64,000 nt of DNA from Gorillibacterium massiliense (GTDB taxonomy: Bacteria; Bacillota; Bacilli; Paenibacillales; NBRC-103111), in contig NZ_CBQR020000149.1 of assembly GCF_000455485.1 (NCBI RefSeq), positions 1 through 64,000 of the forward strand, in the 5' to 3' direction. The notes under the pieces were generated by a model, which did not search any database, was not told where the DNA came from, and saw only the letters and a program-made list of their open reading frames with translations. Position numbers and translations under genes: made by a program. Positions 8,869 through 15,232 of the stretch are shown piece by piece (positions within the stretch are counted from its first letter, which is position 1; each line of letters begins with the position of its first letter).

Positions 8869-10584
8869 CTAATTAACGTGATACTTCTTTTCCGCTAATG
8901 CATAAAGCCTGCGCCATACCAAGCGGTTCACAAGAACGACCAGCAAACACATCACGATGATTCCCCATATGATTTCCGGCCAATCCCCTTTGGTTGTCGC
9001 TTGAGCGATAAACGAACCTAATCCCGAAGCTTGAAGATCATTGTTTTTCCAGGATACGATTTCGGAAACGATGCTGGCGTTCCATGCGCCTCCGCTGGCT
9101 GTTATACACCCAGTAACCAGAAACGGAAAAACAGCAGGAAGGATTAGCGTTTTCCATGTTTGCCAGCGTGTCAGTTTGAGTATAGCGGAAGCTTCCTTCA
9201 GATCAGACGGAATGGACATGGCACCTGCAATGACATTAAACAAAACGTACCACTGCGTTCCCAACATCATTAGAGGAACCGCACCGTATTCTAGCGATAT
9301 CCCGATTTTCAAATAAAGGATGGTGATGATCGGAAACGCCATATTGGCGGGAAAAGAAGCAAGAACTTGCACAATCGGCTGCGCAAATCGGGAAAGACGC
9401 GGATTGGTTCCAATAAAAACGCCGACAGGCAATGTCCAGATAACGGCCAGAAGCGTAGAGAAAAACACTCGAAAAGCTGTCAACAATCCAAGCACGATGA
9501 CATGAGCAATTTGGCTCCAACTCAACTTGGCGATTTCAAGAATTCCTTCCACTAAATATTTCAAGGCGAACGCAGCAAGGAAAATCCCAAGAGTCCATTT
9601 CAAGCCTTTTCTGAAGATTGAAGGAGATTGCCGCAAATGAGATCGTGAACGTTTGGCCATGAAATGAATGAACTGATCGTGTAGGTGTGCTCGAATATTG
9701 TGATTAAGAAGTCTGACAAACCGCGCCCTTTTAAAAATATCGAATACCCACGATTTCGGTATTTCTCCGGCTTCTGTTTGTTCGTTTTTGAACTTCTGAC
9801 TCCATGCCACAATCGGACGCCAGAATAACTGATCGACCGCAACAATCATCATCACCATGGTCAAGATAGCGTATAGGATGGCTCGGATGTTTCCTTCATC
9901 CGCTGCTAAAGCCATGTATGATCCAATTCCGGGCAATCTAATATCCTGATTCAATACGGTGATGGACTCGCTGGCCGCAAGAAAGAACCAGCCGCCCCCA
10001 AAGGACATCATGCTGTTCCAAACAAGTCCGATCATGGAATAGGGAACTTCCAATTTGGAGAAACGATGCCATGACCCCAATCGATTCATTTTGGCCGCTT
10101 CGTTCAGATCATTGGGGATCGTTGTCAATGAATGATAAAAACTGAAGGTCATATTCCATACCTGTCCGGTAAAAATAGCAAAGATCGAAGCGCACTCAAC
10201 CCCCATCAAGCTTCCTGGAAACAAAGCCATGAAAGCAAGTACGGTAGCGGATAGAAAACCAAGGACCGGTACGGATTGCAAAATATCGATCGCCGGAATC
10301 ATAACCTTTTCTGCAATGCGATGGTTGGCGGCAATACGGCCATAAACGAATGTAAAGACCAAGGATGCGGCAAAGGCGATGAACATGCGAAGCAGAGAAC
10401 GTCCCGCGTAATAGGGGAGCCATATCGGATCGAGACTCAATGTCGATTGCTGCTTGGGAGAAAACGGCACGCGCATACCCGAACCCAGTTTTACCGCGGC
10501 ATAAAGAGTCGATAACAGAAGGAGAATAACCAAGATATCCGCCGCGCCGAATTTCTTTTTAGGATGGAATAGATTCCGTAACAT
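8869..10584 (-). CDS. ABC transporter permease, two fused permease domains
   Basis: The 571-residue membrane protein contains two copies of the BPD-type inner-membrane domain in one chain. Each has its EAA loop that contacts the ATPase: EAAKMNRLGSWHRF in the first half and EASAILKLTRWQTWK in the second. Roughly twelve hydrophobic segments are visible. I start at ATG 10584 (MLRNLFHPKKKFG). An upstream in-frame GTG at 10626 would lie inside a terminator hairpin (10617-10646) and is unlikely. The ATG has only a weak GGGGCTG site, which can pair with CAGCCCC upstream of that hairpin. Family relatives move nitrate, sulfonates or similar; the M-box leader points instead to Mg2+ control. Confidence 0.9.
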   Translation of the reverse strand: MLRNLFHPKKKFGAADILVILLLLSTLYAAVKLGSGMRVPFSPKQQSTLSLDPIWLPYYAGRSLLRMFIAFAASLVFTFVYGRIAANHRIAEKVMIPAIDILQSVPVLGFLSATVLAFMALFPGSLMGVECASIFAIFTGQVWNMTFSFYHSLTTIPNDLNEAAKMNRLGSWHRFSKLEVPYSMIGLVWNSMMSFGGGWFFLAASESITVLNQDIRLPGIGSYMALAADEGNIRAILYAILTMVMMIVAVDQLFWRPIVAWSQKFKNEQTEAGEIPKSWVFDIFKRARFVRLLNHNIRAHLHDQFIHFMAKRSRSHLRQSPSIFRKGLKWTLGIFLAAFALKYLVEGILEIAKLSWSQIAHVIVLGLLTAFRVFFSTLLAVIWTLPVGVFIGTNPRLSRFAQPIVQVLASFPANMAFPIITILYLKIGISLEYGAVPLMMLGTQWYVLFNVIAGAMSIPSDLKEASAILKLTRWQTWKTLILPAVFPFLVTGCITASGGAWNASIVSEIVSWKNNDLQASGLGSFIAQATTKGDWPEIIWGIIVMCLLVVLVNRLVWRRLYALAEKKYHVN

Positions 10585-10611
10585 AGGTAACAGCCCCAAT
10601 CTTAACAAAAT

Positions 10612-10646
10612 AAAAAAACTCTCCACTGGCAGGGGCAGGGAGAGTT
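10612..10646 (-). terminator. Second leader terminator directly before the permease gene
   Basis: Read on the minus strand, AACTCTCC (10646-10639) pairs with GGAGAGTT (10624-10617) and is followed by a run of T (10618-10612). It lies between the promoter and the first gene, so it should attenuate expression. CAGCCCC (10683-10677) before it and GGGGCTG (10597-10591) after it are complementary and could form a long-range stem next to the start codon. Confidence 0.8.
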
Positions 10647-10690
10647 CCGTATTCTTTCTTCATGTATGGGTAAATCGGGGCTGCCTAATT

Positions 10691-10825
10691 TCAGTCATAA
10701 GGGGTGTCGTAAAGATTGACTGAAAATAGACAGTGCCATCCCGCCATGAAGGAATGAATGAGCTTCCTGCCTGAAAATAAAAAGGAATGGTGGTTTAATC
10801 CGTATAATCGACTACTACTGTCCAT
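10691..10825 (-). CDS. Possible 44-codon leader ORF between M-box and ABC transporter
   Basis: The frame runs from ATG 10825 to TGA 10691 and reads MDSSSRLYGLNHHSFLFS..., ending NLYDTPYD, with no family I recognise. It has a purine-rich AAAGGGGGG seven bases before the ATG and lies just behind the riboswitch terminator, so it would be the first thing translated on read-through. Against it: most of it lies inside a 116-bp segment bounded by 17-bp inverted repeats, which looks like a mobile or structural element. It could be a regulatory leader peptide, a small protein or chance. Confidence 0.3.
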   Translation of the reverse strand: MDSSSRLYGLNHHSFLFSGRKLIHSFMAGWHCLFSVNLYDTPYD

Positions 10826-10833
10826 TTTCAGTC
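10718..10833. repeat. 116-bp segment bounded by 17-bp inverted repeats
   Basis: GACTGAAAATAGACAGT (10718-10734) and ACTGTCCATTTTCAGTC (10817-10833) are inverted with one mismatch. A further TTTCAGTC at 10689-10696 adds a third copy of the core, and CTGAAAATAAAA occurs inside. This looks like the multiple end repeats of an insertion sequence or a miniature element, but I see no target duplication and no transposase. Confidence 0.65.
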
Positions 10834-10849
10834 CCCCCTTTGCACATAA

Positions 10850-10882
10850 ATATGAAAATCCCCTTGGTTTGGTTCCAAGGGG
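10850..10882 (-). terminator. Terminator of the M-box riboswitch
   Basis: On the minus strand CCCCTTGG (10882-10875) pairs with CCAAGGGG (10867-10860) around AACCAAA, followed by ATTTTCATATTT. It sits 28 bases after the M-box core, where an expression platform is expected. An AGGGGG stretch at the end of the aptamer (10915-10910) could pair with the CCCC arm as antiterminator. Confidence 0.8.
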
Positions 10883-10910
10883 TTCGATTTCATGACAAAT
10901 AAACCGATTC

Positions 10911-11068
10911 CCCCTAGTCCAGTTTTGGCACTATACAACGTAAAGAGTTTCCCCTTAGCTACCTTAAGAAAAGCCTTAATCCGGCAATTCCTGTTCTACC
11001 CATTGGCATCTTTCGATATTTCCGGGCAGCAGCCTATGTTTGTATAGGAGCCTCACCTAACGAGGACA
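10911..11068 (-). ncRNA. M-box (ykoK) magnesium riboswitch
   Basis: On the minus strand the RNA shows the conserved M-box blocks in order. GTTAGGTGAGGCTCCTA is at 11061-11045, GCTGCTGCCCGG at 11033-11022, GCCAATGGGT at 11007-10998, a TTAAGG/CTTAAGG stem region next, and GTGCCAAAACTGG at 10931-10919. This is the class that folds around Mg2+ and turns off downstream genes when magnesium is plentiful, known from mgtE, corA and mgtA leaders. A consensus promoter lies 20-50 bases upstream and a terminator follows. No mgtE or corA is present; the next genes are an ABC permease and ATPase. Ends are approximate. Confidence 0.93.
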
Positions 11069-11086
11069 TTATAATTTCCAAGGTGG

Positions 11087-11115
11087 ATATTACTCCCATT
11101 TCATTTGCATGTCAA
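11087..11115 (-). promoter_or_regulatory. Strong sigma-A promoter of the M-box operon
   Basis: Read on the minus strand: TTGACA (11115-11110), 17 bases, TAATAT (11092-11087). Both boxes are at or near consensus. The transcript would start around 11080, a few bases before the M-box. Confidence 0.9.
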
Positions 11116-11295
11116 CGATTATTATCAAAACCATTGTGTGCATCAGCTTCGGTTGTGCGAAAATGCCGATCCAGCGGGACGAAAACCGTACGGCCGGGTT
11201 GCGCGACAGCGAGCATTAAAGCCAGCTTATCCCACGGCGGGCATTACATAAAATCTCCGCATTTTCGCATCTTAAGCAGGAGGGAGGTGACGCCA

Positions 11296-11625
11296 GTGGA
11301 GAGGGAAGCGAGAACGCATATCGACGATGCTTTGCTGCAAGGATGGCAAGAGCATCTTCCGGAGACGCTGAATGCGGCGGATCGGGCTCAAGTGGTGCGG
11401 GATGGGGCTGATCCTGGGAAATTGCGCATCCATATCGACACGGAAGGCCGCTCGGGTTATACCTTTGATTTTGCGGTGAAATACTTGGATGACCGGGAGA
11501 TCAAAGTGGATTTCATCGACGTGGACAAGGATCGAATCAACGTGGATGAAAGCCCGGAGCCTATTCAAAACTTGATTGAGGACTATGTGCGGCATATTCA
11601 TGAGTGTGCGCAGCTTATACACTAA
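11296..11625 (+). CDS. Small hypothetical protein, 109 residues
   Basis: I do not recognise the family. The protein is soluble and acidic, with no signal peptide or membrane segment. A central stretch, KYLDDREIKVDFIDVDKDRINVDE, looks like a beta-rich core. I choose GTG 11296, five bases after GGAGGTGA; a GTG at 11287 is in frame but falls inside that site. The longer open frame upstream lacks start signals. It is followed 36 bases later by two very small genes ending in sspP, and no terminator separates them, so they may share a transcript. Confidence 0.7.
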   Translation: MEREARTHIDDALLQGWQEHLPETLNAADRAQVVRDGADPGKLRIHIDTEGRSGYTFDFAVKYLDDREIKVDFIDVDKDRINVDESPEPIQNLIEDYVRHIHECAQLIH

Positions 11626-11661
11626 CCCCATGTCCCGCTGAAGGGTTAAGGAGAGGCGACG

Positions 11662-11817
11662 ATGACCAAACAAAAAGCAGTGGACAAAAACGCTCAAAAT
11701 ACGATAGACGAGTTGGAGCGGAATCCCGTTAACAGCCTTGATGCGAGTCAATTGCAGCGGAAGCAGGATGACCGCAGGCGTATAAGCGCCAACAATCACC
11801 GGGCTTCCAAGTCCTAA
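11662..11817 (+). CDS. Small hypothetical protein, 51 residues
   Basis: The peptide MTKQKAVDKNAQNTIDELER... is very hydrophilic, with many N, Q, R and K and a basic tail RRRISANNHRASKS. The ATG follows AAGGAGAGG by five bases. It lies 18 bases before the sspP-type gene, and its composition resembles small spore proteins, but I find no family signature. Co-expression with sspP during sporulation is a guess from spacing. Confidence 0.6.
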   Translation: MTKQKAVDKNAQNTIDELERNPVNSLDASQLQRKQDDRRRISANNHRASKS

Positions 11818-11835
11818 GGAAAGAGGTGCATGTGA

Positions 11836-11982
11836 ATGCCAGTCGATAATCCTCAGCCGGTGAACCAACCGGGAGAAAACCGCTCGCGCAATGAAGGTCG
11901 AGGGCCCCAAGAGCCGCTGTCCGGCTCGAAAAAAGTGAAGAACCGCAACCACTCCCGGTCAAACAAAGGCGAAGGCAGATAG
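11836..11982 (+). CDS. sspP: Small acid-soluble spore protein, SspP type
   Basis: The 48-residue product is basic and disordered. Its C-terminal half, PQEPLSGSKKVKNRNHSRS, matches the conserved PEPLSGSKKVKNRNHTR core of SspP from Bacillus. The N-terminal half is a variable N/P/Q-rich stretch, as usual. SspP is a minor protein packed in the spore core. The ATG is preceded by AAAGAGGTG. A terminator follows 40 bases downstream, ending the small-gene run. Confidence 0.85.
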   Translation: MPVDNPQPVNQPGENRSRNEGRGPQEPLSGSKKVKNRNHSRSNKGEGR

Positions 11983-12021
11983 CCTGTGAGGGCGACAAAA
12001 CATACAACGACAGCAAGCTGG

Positions 12022-12052
12022 AGCTCCATTTCAAAAAAATGGAGCTTTTTTA
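12022..12052 (+). terminator. Intrinsic terminator after sspP
   Basis: AGCTCCATTT (12022-12031) pairs with AAATGGAGCT (12037-12046), followed by TTTTTATTT. Confidence 0.9.
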
Positions 12053-12062
12053 TTTCCCCATA

Positions 12063-12112
12063 TTGACAAAATAATCCTGTTCCTTTATTGTGTGTATATA
12101 GATATACACACA
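12063..12112 (+). promoter_or_regulatory. Promoter with GntR (YtrA-type) operator over the -10 box
   Basis: TTGACA (12063-12068), 17 bases, TATTGT (12086-12091). A near-perfect palindrome, TGTGTGTATAT at 12089-12099 facing ATATACACACA at 12102-12112 in part (nine inner bases exact), covers the end of the -10 box and the start point. It resembles the TGTATA..TATACA operators of YtrA-like repressors. The gntR gene at 12909 is the obvious regulator. Confidence 0.85.
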
Positions 12113-12141
12113 TAAACACTGTGAGGGGAAAGGAGTATCTC

Positions 12142-12897
12142 ATGTCAAAACCAAATCTAACCGCACTTCCCTCGGCGCGAAGCCGAATATGGAAACTGGC
12201 CCGAATCGATATGACTCGCAATTGGATCGGACTTTTGTTTTCAGCTGTTTTTATTCTTTATATGGCTAGTATGAGCTGTTTATATGGTTCCGCTAATTCA
12301 AATTCCGGAACAGGAAACTTTCATATGGGCCCGTTTTTACAAGATGTCGCATATCTAGCGGCTGCCGCCGTTATGGGATTCGCCATGAGCCGGGATTATT
12401 TGGAGTATTGGAAAACGCGGCCGTTTACGAGAAAGCTGACGGTACTGTGCACACTTCCTATCGAAACGAAGGATCTGGTGGCTGCCAAGTACTTGACGAC
12501 TACCCGCAATCTATTAATTAACGGACTTGTCTTTTTTGGCACACAGTATTTGATTTCAGAAGATATAAGAAAAACACTTCCCGGATTTCATTATGTGTTA
12601 TTCGTTATCTTTTGGTTGGGAATTTTCATTGCCTTCACGGCGTTCTATCTCTACTTGGAAATGGGTTGCACCGAGAAGAAATACTTGCTCAGCAATATGA
12701 TAATTGGAGCCATTCTGTTATTAGTTTTCGGGCTGATAAACGGAATAACAGGAAGCGGCCTCATTTCTCATTCCATGGAATGGATATCGTCGTATGGAAT
12801 CGCCGCCTCACTGCTTTCTCTTCTTGCGGGGCTAGTTATAACGGCTTATGTCGCGGGAAAAACAGTGCAGAAGCTCGATAATCGGGACGTCGCATAG
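12142..12897 (+). CDS. ABC-2 type membrane protein of the GntR-controlled cluster
   Basis: The 251-residue protein has six hydrophobic segments, including FSAVFILYMASMSCLYG, HYVLFVIFWLGIFIAFTAFY and IIGAILLLVFGLINGI. It is the likely permease for the ATPase encoded at 13292. It starts at ATG 12142 after AAAGGAG; longer frames begin inside the operator. As first gene of the operon it is followed by the regulator and then the ATPase. The substrate is unknown; related ytr clusters respond to cell-wall antibiotics. Confidence 0.75.
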   Translation: MSKPNLTALPSARSRIWKLARIDMTRNWIGLLFSAVFILYMASMSCLYGSANSNSGTGNFHMGPFLQDVAYLAAAAVMGFAMSRDYLEYWKTRPFTRKLTVLCTLPIETKDLVAAKYLTTTRNLLINGLVFFGTQYLISEDIRKTLPGFHYVLFVIFWLGIFIAFTAFYLYLEMGCTEKKYLLSNMIIGAILLLVFGLINGITGSGLISHSMEWISSYGIAASLLSLLAGLVITAYVAGKTVQKLDNRDVA

Positions 12898-12908
12898 GGG
12901 GGAACAGC

Positions 12909-13295
12909 ATGCGTGTTCCGATTCGGATATCAACTGAAAGCGCCGAGCCGATGTATCACCAGATCAAGCAGCAGCTTCGGGCCTTGATCATCAGCAATGA
13001 ATTGCCGGAAGGTACACTGCTGCCGTCAATCCGGGAGCTTGCGGGGGACTTGGCTTGCAGTGCTATTACTATACGTCGAGTCTATCAGGACCTGGAAAAT
13101 GAGGGGATGATCCGGACGAAACAGGGTGCCGGAACGTTCGTGGCCGGGGTAGCACCGGAAGAACGGGAGCAGCATCGGATGACGAAGTTGCGGGACACTT
13201 TTCGCCAGGCGGTAGAAGAAGGACACCGGTTAAACTGCAGCGACGATGAGATGCGCGAGATGTTGGAACGGCTGTTGATGGAGGAGAGGCAATGA
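12909..13295 (+). CDS. GntR-family repressor, YtrA subfamily
   Basis: The 128-residue protein has the winged-helix domain at residues 10-80 (PMYHQIKQQLRALIISNELPEG then LPSIRELAGDLACSAITIRRVYQDLENEGMI). The tail is only about 45 residues, too short for a ligand-binding domain, which defines the YtrA group. It should bind the palindrome at 12089-12112 and thus control its own operon. Its stop codon overlaps the next start (ATGA), indicating translational coupling to the ATPase. Confidence 0.93.
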   Translation: MRVPIRISTESAEPMYHQIKQQLRALIISNELPEGTLLPSIRELAGDLACSAITIRRVYQDLENEGMIRTKQGAGTFVAGVAPEEREQHRMTKLRDTFRQAVEEGHRLNCSDDEMREMLERLLMEERQ

Positions 13296-14242
13296 AGGAA
13301 ATGAGCAAGATGACATTGGCGGGCAGCGGTCATTACGGGATTGGATCAGCGCCGTTCGCTATGGAACTGGAAGCATCGTCTGCGGCTATGACGCTTCAGC
13401 GTGTCGTGAAATCGCGGGATAACGGCTTCATGCTAGGCCCGCTTGATTTTGAAGTAAAACAAGGGCTTGTCACGGCCGTCCTGGGACCGAACGGTTCCGG
13501 AAAAAGCACACTCTTTCGCTTAATCATGAACTTGCTGAAGCCGGAGGAAGGGGAGATCGCCATCCTTGGTGGAACTGCCGCTCATATCGATGTGCGGGCC
13601 CGAATCGGTTATGTCCCCGACTTGACGGATTATGCGGGAATCGCCAAGACGGTTGGGGAGTTGGCTGACTTTTACGCCTTTTGGTATCCCCGGTGGAGTG
13701 CCCGCCAATTTACCGAACTGCTGGATGCTTTTCGTCTCTCCCGCAGCTTCAAACTGAAAAGCCTGAGCAAAGGAATGGAGCGGAAGTTGGCGTTTTCTCT
13801 GGCGCTCTCGCAAGAACCCGATTTTCTGCTTTTGGATGAGCCTACCTCGGGTATGGATATGACGTCCTTTAGGCTGGCGATGGATTTCTTGCAGTCTTTT
13901 ATGGAGGAAGGAAACCGCACGATCCTGCTCGCTACTCACAGTGTGGAGGAAGTGAAACGGTTGGCGGACTATATCGTATTTTTAGATCAAGGAAGCGTAC
14001 ACGGCGTTTATGAAAAAGACTCCTTGTTTGAAAACTGGCGCCGCGTATGGGTGGATCGGATGCCCGAAAATCCGGGAGTCATAGCAGGAGTCAGGGCGGT
14101 CGAGATGAACCCGACCCGACTCATTACAGAGGATTGGCAGAACACGGAAAGGGATTTGAACCAGCGGGACATCCGGATTTCTCATGTTCAGCCGCTTGAG
14201 CTGGATGAGTTGGCCGGTTATTTACATCAGGAGAAACGATAA
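13292..14242 (+). CDS. ABC transporter ATPase of the GntR-controlled cluster
   Basis: The 316-residue subunit carries Walker A GPNGSGKST, signature LSKGMERKL, Walker B FLLLDEPTSGMD and H-loop ATHS. About 45 residues precede the first beta strand, longer than usual, so the true start could be downstream (for example the Met at residue 24). The C-terminal 90 residues are extra and typical of YtrB-like ATPases. It pairs with the membrane protein at 12142. Coupled by a four-base overlap to the gntR gene. Confidence 0.92.
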   Translation: MKEMSKMTLAGSGHYGIGSAPFAMELEASSAAMTLQRVVKSRDNGFMLGPLDFEVKQGLVTAVLGPNGSGKSTLFRLIMNLLKPEEGEIAILGGTAAHIDVRARIGYVPDLTDYAGIAKTVGELADFYAFWYPRWSARQFTELLDAFRLSRSFKLKSLSKGMERKLAFSLALSQEPDFLLLDEPTSGMDMTSFRLAMDFLQSFMEEGNRTILLATHSVEEVKRLADYIVFLDQGSVHGVYEKDSLFENWRRVWVDRMPENPGVIAGVRAVEMNPTRLITEDWQNTERDLNQRDIRISHVQPLELDELAGYLHQEKR

Positions 14243-14320
14243 GGCAAAAGCTTGCAGCAGTCGCAAAATCGGGCCGCATTGCAGTCCGAAAGAATGAGTC
14301 GATGGGAGATGGGTGAAAGT

Positions 14321-15232
14321 ATGTACGCACTCCAACTGGAGAACATCACCAAGCGCTACGGAGAAAAGACAGCGGTAAACGGGTTATCCCTGAATGTTCA
14401 GCAAGGGGAGATTTTTGGTCTACTTGGCGGCAATGGGGCGGGTAAGACAACGACGATGCGGATGGTATTAGGGCTGATCAACCCGGACGAAGGTAAAATT
14501 CAATGGGAAGGCAAAGGCTATTCCCAGGAGCTCCGCCGCAAGACCGGCTATTTACCGGAGGAGCGGGGGCTTTATGCCAAGGTGAAGGTGAGCGATCAAC
14601 TTCTCTATTTGGCGGAGCTGAAGGGCAAGTCCCGCAAAGATGCGGACCGGGCCTTAAAAGAGTGGCTGGAACGCTTCGGGGTACCGGAATATTACGACCG
14701 CAAGGTGGAAGAGCTGTCCAAGGGCAATCAGCAAAAAGTCCAATTCATCGCCGCTATTATTCATGACCCCGATATTCTCATTTTGGACGAAGCCTTTAGC
14801 GGGCTGGATCCGGTGAATGTGGAGCTGCTCAAGTCGACGGTGACGGATCTGCGAAAACGCGGCAAAACTATCCTCTTCTCCAGCCACCGTATGGATCACG
14901 TGGAAGAGCTTTGCGAGAACATCTGCATCATGCACAAGTCCAACACGGTGCTGAAGGGGAGCCTGAAGGAGATCAAGCAGTCTTTTCCGAAGGAACGGGT
15001 GCTGCTGGAAACGTCCGGCGTCCCTGTGAACGGGTTGGAAAGAATACAAGGGGTTACGTCGGTCAAGCCGTACAGTGAGAACACCTATGAAATCCGCATC
15101 GACCGGCTGGATGCCGCGCAAGAGGTGCTGCGCCTTGCCTTGGAGCAAGCGGGAAGCATCAACCGGTTTCAAATTATGGAACCGACGCTGAATGAAATTT
15201 TCATCAAAAAAGTGGGGGCTGACCATGAATAG
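14321..15232 (+). CDS. ABC exporter ATPase, YhaQ/NatA-like
   Basis: This 303-residue subunit has Walker A GGNGAGKTT, signature LSKGNQQKV, Walker B ILILDEAFSGLD and the switch His in SSHRMD. A C-terminal domain ending NEIFIKKVG is typical of DrrA/NatA-like ATPases. I start at ATG 14321 after GGTGA. The open frame begins 69 bases earlier, but those codons do not resemble the family. It overlaps the permease gene by eight bases. It lies downstream of the ytr-like genes without a terminator and may be read from the same promoter. Known relatives expel Na+ or toxic compounds. Confidence 0.92.
   Translation: MYALQLENITKRYGEKTAVNGLSLNVQQGEIFGLLGGNGAGKTTTMRMVLGLINPDEGKIQWEGKGYSQELRRKTGYLPEERGLYAKVKVSDQLLYLAELKGKSRKDADRALKEWLERFGVPEYYDRKVEELSKGNQQKVQFIAAIIHDPDILILDEAFSGLDPVNVELLKSTVTDLRKRGKTILFSSHRMDHVEELCENICIMHKSNTVLKGSLKEIKQSFPKERVLLETSGVPVNGLERIQGVTSVKPYSENTYEIRIDRLDAAQEVLRLALEQAGSINRFQIMEPTLNEIFIKKVGADHE

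Noticed and set aside
10585-10626. GTG 10626 as start of the ABC permease
   Set aside because: It lies inside a terminator hairpin and adds residues not expected in the family; ATG 10584 fits better.
12088-12141. Upstream extension of the membrane protein gene at 12142
   Set aside because: The extra codons are the operator palindrome and ribosome binding site.
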